A stretch of 64,000 nt of DNA. It comes from CAVRZY01 sp963725415. Lineage in GTDB: Bacteria; Acidobacteriota; Terriglobia; Bryobacterales; Bryobacteraceae. The position numbers were made by a program, and so were the translations under genes. The notes under the pieces were generated by a model, which saw only the letters and a list, made by a program, of their open reading frames with translations, did not search any database and was not told the origin of the DNA. Positions 59,772-64,000 of this stretch are shown in pieces. Where the stretch lies: positions 1 through 64,000 of the forward strand of contig CAVRZY010000206.1 of assembly GCA_963725415.1 (NCBI GenBank), written 5' to 3'. Numbering within the stretch: the first letter of the stretch is position 1; every line of letters begins with the position of its first letter.

Positions 59772-61097
59772 TTACCGCAGATTGTCCAGGGCGCGGCGGC
59801 AGATCTCGGCGTGGCGGGCGCGGCGGTCGTGGCGGAGGAGGCGGCGAGTGGCCTCATCCAGCAGCGGCAGCAAATCAAAGGTTATGTTGGCGGGCTGGTA
59901 GTTGCGAGGGTCGGCCTGGGAAATGTAGTGGCACAGGGAACCCAGGGCGGTGTGGCGGGGGAAAGCGCGCGGCTGCTCGTGGCGGGCCAGGGCCGCGGCG
60001 TGGCGCCCAGCCATCAAGCCGGTGGCGATGGCCTCGAGGTAACCCTCTACGCCGGAGAGCTGGCCCGCAAACAGGATGGTGGGCTTTTGTTTCAATTGCA
60101 GACTGGCATTCAGCAGCGCCGGCGCGTTGACGTAGGTATTGCGGTGCACCTGGCCGAAACGAATGAATTCGGCGTTCTCCAAGCCAGGGACCATGCGCAG
60201 GATGCGTGCCTGCTCGGGGATGCGCAGATGATTCTGCAAGCCGACCAGGTTGTAGCTGTCGGCGCGCAGGTTCTCCTGCCGGAGTTGCACGACCGCGTAG
60301 GGCCTCCGGCCGGTCCTGGGGTCGGTGAGGCCCATGGGCTTCATAGGTCCGAAGCGCAACGTGTCGCGTCCGCGACGGGCCAGCTCCTCGATGGGGAGGC
60401 AGGCCTCGAAATAGGGAACGTCGCCGGGAATGTGAGTAGCAGCGCTTTGCGCCGCCAGCAAGGCATCGACGAAGCGCTCGTATTGATCCTTGTCGAGCGG
60501 GCAGTTGAGGAAGTCAGCGCTGGAGTCAAGCGATTTGCCGTAGCGGGAGGCGCGAAAAGCGATGGAGAGGTCCAGCGAGCCAGCCTCGAGGATGGGGCTG
60601 ATGGCGTCGTAGAAGAAAAGGCGCTCTGCGCCGGTGAGCTGCGCGATGCTGGCGGCCAGCGCGTCGCTGGTCAAGGGGCCGGAGGCCAGGATCACGATTC
60701 CGTCCGGAACGGTTTGGAGCTCTTCTCTGCGCACTTCGATTCGCGGGCTGGAGGCGATGCCGGCGGTGACGAGGTCGGCAAACACGTCGCGGTCCACCGT
60801 GAGCGCGTGGCCGCCGGGGACGCGCGCCTGCTCGGCCGTGTGGAGCAAGAAAGAATCCAGGCGGCGGAGTTCCTGTTTCAACAACCAGGGGGCCGTGTCC
60901 TCCTGCTCGGTCTTGAGGGAATTGCTGCACACCAGCTCGGCCAGGCGATCCGTTTTATGCGCCGGGGTCTGGCGCGTGGGACGCATCTCATAAAGGATGG
61001 CGCGCAGGCCGGCGTGGGCCACCTGCCAGGCGGCCTCGCATCCGGCCAGCCCTCCGCCGACGATGTGGATGGGGTGATTCAAGGATGATTGATTCAT
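59772..61097 (-). CDS. trmFO: TrmFO, folate/FAD-dependent tRNA m5U54 methyltransferase
   Basis: 441 residues from ATG 61097. IHIVGGGLAGCEAAWQVAHA is the FAD-binding loop; LCSNSLK-like sequence ELVCSNSLKTEQ, PGGHALTVDRDVFADLV, FFYDAISPILEAGSLDL and PFGPMKPMGL-type RFGPMKPMGLTDPRTGRRPY are the strongly conserved TrmFO motifs. It methylates U54 of tRNA using methylene-THF. The start region (61082-61151) lies inside the dispersed repeat, which offers three ATG codons in frame (61151, 61112, 61097). The last one, just before the conserved N-terminus, is preferred. Confidence 0.93.
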   Translation of the reverse strand: MNQSSLNHPIHIVGGGLAGCEAAWQVAHAGLRAILYEMRPTRQTPAHKTDRLAELVCSNSLKTEQEDTAPWLLKQELRRLDSFLLHTAEQARVPGGHALTVDRDVFADLVTAGIASSPRIEVRREELQTVPDGIVILASGPLTSDALAASIAQLTGAERLFFYDAISPILEAGSLDLSIAFRASRYGKSLDSSADFLNCPLDKDQYERFVDALLAAQSAATHIPGDVPYFEACLPIEELARRGRDTLRFGPMKPMGLTDPRTGRRPYAVVQLRQENLRADSYNLVGLQNHLRIPEQARILRMVPGLENAEFIRFGQVHRNTYVNAPALLNASLQLKQKPTILFAGQLSGVEGYLEAIATGLMAGRHAAALARHEQPRAFPRHTALGSLCHYISQADPRNYQPANITFDLLPLLDEATRRLLRHDRRARHAEICRRALDNLR

Positions 61098-61176
61098 TGA
61101 TGATTGATTCATTGACGATTGCACTGTGGCCGCTGGGCGTGCCTCCGCCAATCGTCAATGAGAAAATCGGCAATCT
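61082..61176 (-). repeat. Dispersed 'gacgattg' repeat, copy 2
   Basis: On the minus strand it reads gattgccgattttctcattg, then acgattggcggaggcacgcc and gcaatcgtcaatgaatcaat. This is about 90% identical to 9796-9890 (plus strand) but with an extra aatcatcaatg unit. It contains the trmFO start codons. Confidence 0.8.
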
Positions 61177-61181
61177 AAAGG

Positions 61182-61457
61182 TTATCCCACTTTTTTGGAG
61201 ACCTTGTGAGCGCGCAGGAACGAGGAGACACCAAATCCGGCCATGACGACGATGAACAGACCGGTGAGGATGACGCGGAAGAAACTCTCGGCGTCCCCCT
61301 TGAACTCGCGGAAGCTGCGCAGGGCGGAGGGGACGGCCAAGCCTGCCAGAACGACGAAAAGAAAGCCGATGATCTGGTTCCAGAGAACGCGCAGGGGACG
61401 GATCACCCCAGGCAGAACGTGAGTGAACAACTGGCGGGCGCGCGAAATGGAGAACAT
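61182..61457 (-). CDS. Small membrane protein, unknown
   Basis: 91 residues from ATG 61457, with ggggagggttttttc upstream. It has two membrane helices (ILWNQIIGFLFVVLAGLAVP-like and FFRVILTGLFIVVMAGFGVS) separated by a charged loop (SFREFKGDAES). No family name is recognised. It precedes trmFO on the same strand and could be cotranscribed. Confidence 0.7.
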   Translation of the reverse strand: MFSISRARQLFTHVLPGVIRPLRVLWNQIIGFLFVVLAGLAVPSALRSFREFKGDAESFFRVILTGLFIVVMAGFGVSSFLRAHKVSKKVG

Positions 61458-61660
61458 GAAAAAACCCTCCCCCATCGTAGCAGAGCGGCTACAAACGGTT
61501 GGGAAACTGCCGATCTGTAAACTAGGTCTTGAGAAAGCTGGCGCAGTTGACTACAATCAAAGCGGGGTAGGACCCGAATCGGATGAAACGGGAGACCCGG
61601 GTGCAGCATCCACCAGAAGGGGATGATATCCTGAAAGTGGGAAGAGGAAGGGGGCAGGCA

Positions 61661-61984
61661 GTGGAAGAGAAACTCAAAGCCCTGATGCAGGAACTGGGGA
61701 ACGCGATTAACGAGTCGCTTTCCGATTCCGATCGAATTGCGGCAGCCATCGGAGACATCCGACGAGCGGGCTACGACGTCTTTTTGGTGTTAGAGGCCAC
61801 TATTGGTTTCAACCGACGGGACGAAGCTGCCGAGGGAGATCTTCCCGCTGAAGCCGAAAGCGAGCGGCCGGCCCATCCCGGTGCCAGCCGGGAATTCGAG
61901 TCGCGGACCCGGATCAAGTGGACCTCGCAGGACCAGAAGTTCCTGAGGGCCTTGAAAATCGCCATTGACGAGGATTCCCACTAG
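61661..61984 (+). CDS. Hypothetical protein, unknown
   Basis: 107 residues from GTG 61661, with aggaaggggg 5 bases upstream; an upstream ATG at 61583 is also open. The conserved-looking N-terminus EEKLKALMQELGNAINESLS followed by DRIAAAIGDIRRAGYDVFLV suggests a small helical domain seen in related bacteria. The C-terminus is charged and probably disordered (EAAEGDLPAEAESERPAHPG), ending KWTSQDQKFLRALKIAIDED. Function unknown. Confidence 0.65.
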   Translation: MEEKLKALMQELGNAINESLSDSDRIAAAIGDIRRAGYDVFLVLEATIGFNRRDEAAEGDLPAEAESERPAHPGASREFESRTRIKWTSQDQKFLRALKIAIDEDSH

Positions 61985-62094
61985 CGGGGCCTGCGAGCTC
62001 AAACCAACCAGCTACCTGAGCGCTAAAACTTAGCACGGCAAGCCGCCAAATAACGGAGCCAGCCTTGTCTGTGGGCAGAGGGGCCGTGCCGGGG

Positions 62095-62116
62095 AATTGA
62101 CGATTGCTGTGTCTAG
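62095..62116 (+). repeat. Dispersed 'gacgattg' repeat, copy 4 (fragment)
   Basis: ttgacgattgctgtgtctag matches the centre of copy 3 at 51292-51312 with one change. Only this fragment is present, followed by unrelated sequence to 62157. Confidence 0.5.
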
Positions 62117-62156
62117 TGCAGGGCTACATCGGTCTGAGGCTGAGCCGCATTCGCGC

Positions 62157-63209
62157 TCATGGTAGCAATTGGCGGTAAACTGACCAGGTCTTTTCGACAG
62201 CGGCCGGCCAGGTGAACTGGCTGGCCCGAATCCTGCCCCGGTTAATCAGATCCTGTCGCAAGGTTTCATTGTTAGCCAGCTCGAGCAGACCGGCGGCGAT
62301 GGCTTCCACATCTGTAGGATCGACCAGGAGCGCAGCGTCTCCGGCGACCTCGGGAAGGGCGGAGCGGTTGGAGGTGAGAACGGGCACGCCCCAGGCCATG
62401 GCCTCCAGAACGGGCATCCCGAAACCCTCGTCCAGGGAGGGGAAGGCCAACATGGAGGCGCGGCGATAGAGGCTGGCAAGTTGGTCAGTGGAAACGTAGC
62501 CGCGCACTTCAATATTGTCGCGCCGCGGGCTTGTCTGGATTGCACGCAGGATCTCTTCCGCGCCGAAGCCGAACGAGCCAGCCAGAACCAGGCGCCACTC
62601 GGGGCCGAGCTGGGTGAAGGCCTCGATCAGACGGCTGACGTTCTTGCGGCGCTGAATGGCGCCCACGTGCAAAAGCATCGGCTCGCGCGCCGGATGGGGC
62701 CGGGCGGCTGCCTCCGCCGGGCTGCAAACTGGGAATCGCACTCCGTGCGGAATCACGCGCAGGCGAGTGGGTTCGACGCCCAGCACCTGCTCGACTTGCC
62801 GGGCCGTGAATTGGGAAACCGTCACGATCAGATCGGAGTTCGCCGCGGCGTGCCGGGCGAGCTGTTGGAAGCGGCGGCGGAATTCGGGCGTCGAGTAGTC
62901 CCCGGTCAGAACGAAGAGATCGTGGAAAGTAGTGACGGTCCGGCGCAGCCGCACGGTGGGAAGTCGTTGATTCAATCCATGGAACAGGTCCGCGGAACGG
63001 GGAACCCAGGGTTCCTGAAGCAGGCGCCGGCGGCAGTTAGGGGGCAGAGGCGCCGAAAGAGAACGGATGAACCGCTGTGGCCGGTAGCAGAACAGCAATT
63101 GAGCCTCGGGGTGTGCGGCCGCCAGCCCGGCCAGGATCTCGCGCGAGTAGAGGCCCACTCCCGACAGGTGTGCTCCCAGGCTGTAGGTGGCGTCCAGGGC
63201 GATCTTCAC
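62157..63209 (-). CDS. Glycosyltransferase family 1/4 (GT-B)
   Basis: 350 residues. N-terminal domain: MKIALDATYSLGAHLSGVGL, ADLFHGLNQRLPTVRLRRTV, FHDLFVLTG and HAAANSDLIVTVSQFTARQV. C-terminal donor-binding domain: MLLHVGAIQRRKNVSRLIEA, LASLYRRASMLAFPSLDEGF and GMPVLEAMAWGVPVLTSNRS (E-x7-E region). This is a typical GT4-type enzyme using a nucleotide sugar, probably in exopolysaccharide or lipid glycosylation. It stands between two minus-strand genes. Confidence 0.92.
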   Translation of the reverse strand: MKIALDATYSLGAHLSGVGLYSREILAGLAAAHPEAQLLFCYRPQRFIRSLSAPLPPNCRRRLLQEPWVPRSADLFHGLNQRLPTVRLRRTVTTFHDLFVLTGDYSTPEFRRRFQQLARHAAANSDLIVTVSQFTARQVEQVLGVEPTRLRVIPHGVRFPVCSPAEAAARPHPAREPMLLHVGAIQRRKNVSRLIEAFTQLGPEWRLVLAGSFGFGAEEILRAIQTSPRRDNIEVRGYVSTDQLASLYRRASMLAFPSLDEGFGMPVLEAMAWGVPVLTSNRSALPEVAGDAALLVDPTDVEAIAAGLLELANNETLRQDLINRGRIRASQFTWPAAVEKTWSVYRQLLP

Positions 63210-63264
63210 GGCTCATCGGATATGATACCGTTGGCCATGGGGGCAGGGGGTCAGGGTTGGGGGT

Positions 63265-63987
63265 TTACGCAGTTTCTGCGTCGCGATCCTCGGCGCTGCC
63301 CGAATCGCGATGCACGAACGCATCAATCTGCTGGAACAGCAGTTGTACGGGACGAATCTCCAGGAGGGAAAATATGGTCCAATCGGCGGCAACTGGGAGG
63401 AGCACGGAGCGGTTACCAACCTGGATGTTCTTGGTCAGCCTCTGGGAGACAACCCGTGCTATTTGTTCTCGAACCTTGGCCGTGGGCTCAGGCCGTTCCA
63501 AGAGCGCCAGCAGAGCCGGACCGCTCCAGCGGAACAGCTTGTCGGCGGCCGAGAGTCCTTGGGCCAGGTGCTGGGTAAAGAACAGCAGCAGTTGATCCCC
63601 TACCGCATAGCCGAAGCGGCTGTTGACGAGGTTCAGGCGCTCGAGTACGAGAATGACCGCATAGACGCGGCGGTTCTCCTGGGCGGCGGCCAGCATAGCC
63701 GCCTCAGCTTCGGCCCTCTCGTGCAAGCCAGTGACCGGGTCCCTCCTGCGGGTTGGTTTCGGGGCGATGCGTTCCTGCGACTGCTCGAGGGCTTCCTTCA
63801 GTTCCGTGACCGCGCGTGTGGAATGTTCTCTCTGGCGCACAATCTCGCCCCGCAGGTTATCCAGACATTCCGACATGCGCAGCTTGGCGGTCTGGAACTC
63901 CTCGATCATGGTGGCCTTGTGGAGCTGGGACTCAATGGTCTGAAGACGGGAGGTGGAAGTCTCGCCGCCGGTAGCAATCGCAGTCAT
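63265..63987 (-). CDS. GGDEF-like protein with degenerate active site (possibly partial at window end)
   Basis: 240 residues. A coiled-coil N-terminus (LQTIESQLHKATMIEEFQTA...) is followed by RDPVTGLHERAEAEAAMLAA, VILVLERLNLVNSRFGYAVG and LFRWSGPALLALLERP. The last segment is where active diguanylate cyclases have RWGGEEF, so the catalytic motif is replaced (SGPAL) and enzyme activity is unlikely; a regulatory role is inferred. The frame is open upstream to the window edge, so the real start may lie beyond 64000. Confidence 0.75.
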   Translation of the reverse strand: MTAIATGGETSTSRLQTIESQLHKATMIEEFQTAKLRMSECLDNLRGEIVRQREHSTRAVTELKEALEQSQERIAPKPTRRRDPVTGLHERAEAEAAMLAAAQENRRVYAVILVLERLNLVNSRFGYAVGDQLLLFFTQHLAQGLSAADKLFRWSGPALLALLERPEPTAKVREQIARVVSQRLTKNIQVGNRSVLLPVAADWTIFSLLEIRPVQLLFQQIDAFVHRDSGSAEDRDAETA

Positions 63988-64000
63988 GGTCTTGGTGAGC

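Noticed and set aside
1..64000. tRNA and rRNA genes
   Set aside because: No T-arm plus acceptor pattern or rRNA sequence was noticed on either strand; this was by eye only, so a small RNA could be missed.

Overview
The window looks like a stretch of acidobacterial chromosome from the Bryobacterales/Solibacter group. It is GC-rich and carries many long secreted proteins with Tat or Sec signals. It also has BACON repeats, a Solibacter-type TIGR03437-like domain, a PEP-CTERM protein, a Pkn-type Ser/Thr kinase with TPRs, and a dnaK-dnaJ-hspR cluster. This placement is an inference from protein families; no rRNA or tRNA gene was seen. At least six genes are broken by single-base losses, several in short G or C runs, including dnaK (C6 where C7 is needed). 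Many of these breaks are therefore probably sequencing or assembly errors.

1-7520 is the mobile part. Bases 1-3396 are a degraded IS91-type element (tyrosine recombinase plus Y2 transposase, both deleted). It was colonised by two copies each of two MITE-like elements with clear target duplications and by an ISL3-family IS nested inside one of the MITEs. Next to it, 3392-7520 is an integron-like cassette array without an integrase. It has five attC-like sites, each directly downstream of a minus-strand gene or gene pair: a HEPN protein, a PD-(D/E)XK-like protein, a membrane PIN protein, an HExxH protein with a DUF4160-like tail, and a BrnT/antitoxin pair. This is the most interesting system in the window.

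8253-17341 holds a pyrimidine-rich P-loop ATPase gene and then a plus-strand run of secreted enzymes: serine hydrolase, NHL propeller, heparinase II/III-like, M14 carboxypeptidase-like and amidohydrolase. 17342-23717 is again accessory: 150-bp MITEs, an integrase fragment next to a deleted group II intron, a SpoIIE-type phosphatase, a toxin-antitoxin pair and an IS3 element. 24033-29560 has an erythromycin-esterase-like protein, a lipoprotein, two YtfJ-like proteins and an IS630 remnant.

29892-51166 is mostly chromosomal: B12/radical SAM protein, Ser/Thr kinase, PEP-CTERM protein, GH42-like glycosidase, an ECF sigma/anti-sigma/membrane operon, Tat-secreted proteins, a Gfo/Idh/MocA oxidoreductase with a duplicated 5' fragment 6 kb away, a giant BACON protein and a TPR protein. 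51401-63987 is core-like: lipoprotein, dnaK-dnaJ-hspR with a recognisable promoter/HAIR-like operator, LiaF-like proteins with a LytS/LytTR two-component system, trmFO-xerC, a glycosyltransferase and a degenerate GGDEF protein. Several dispersed palindromic repeat families link distant parts of the window.
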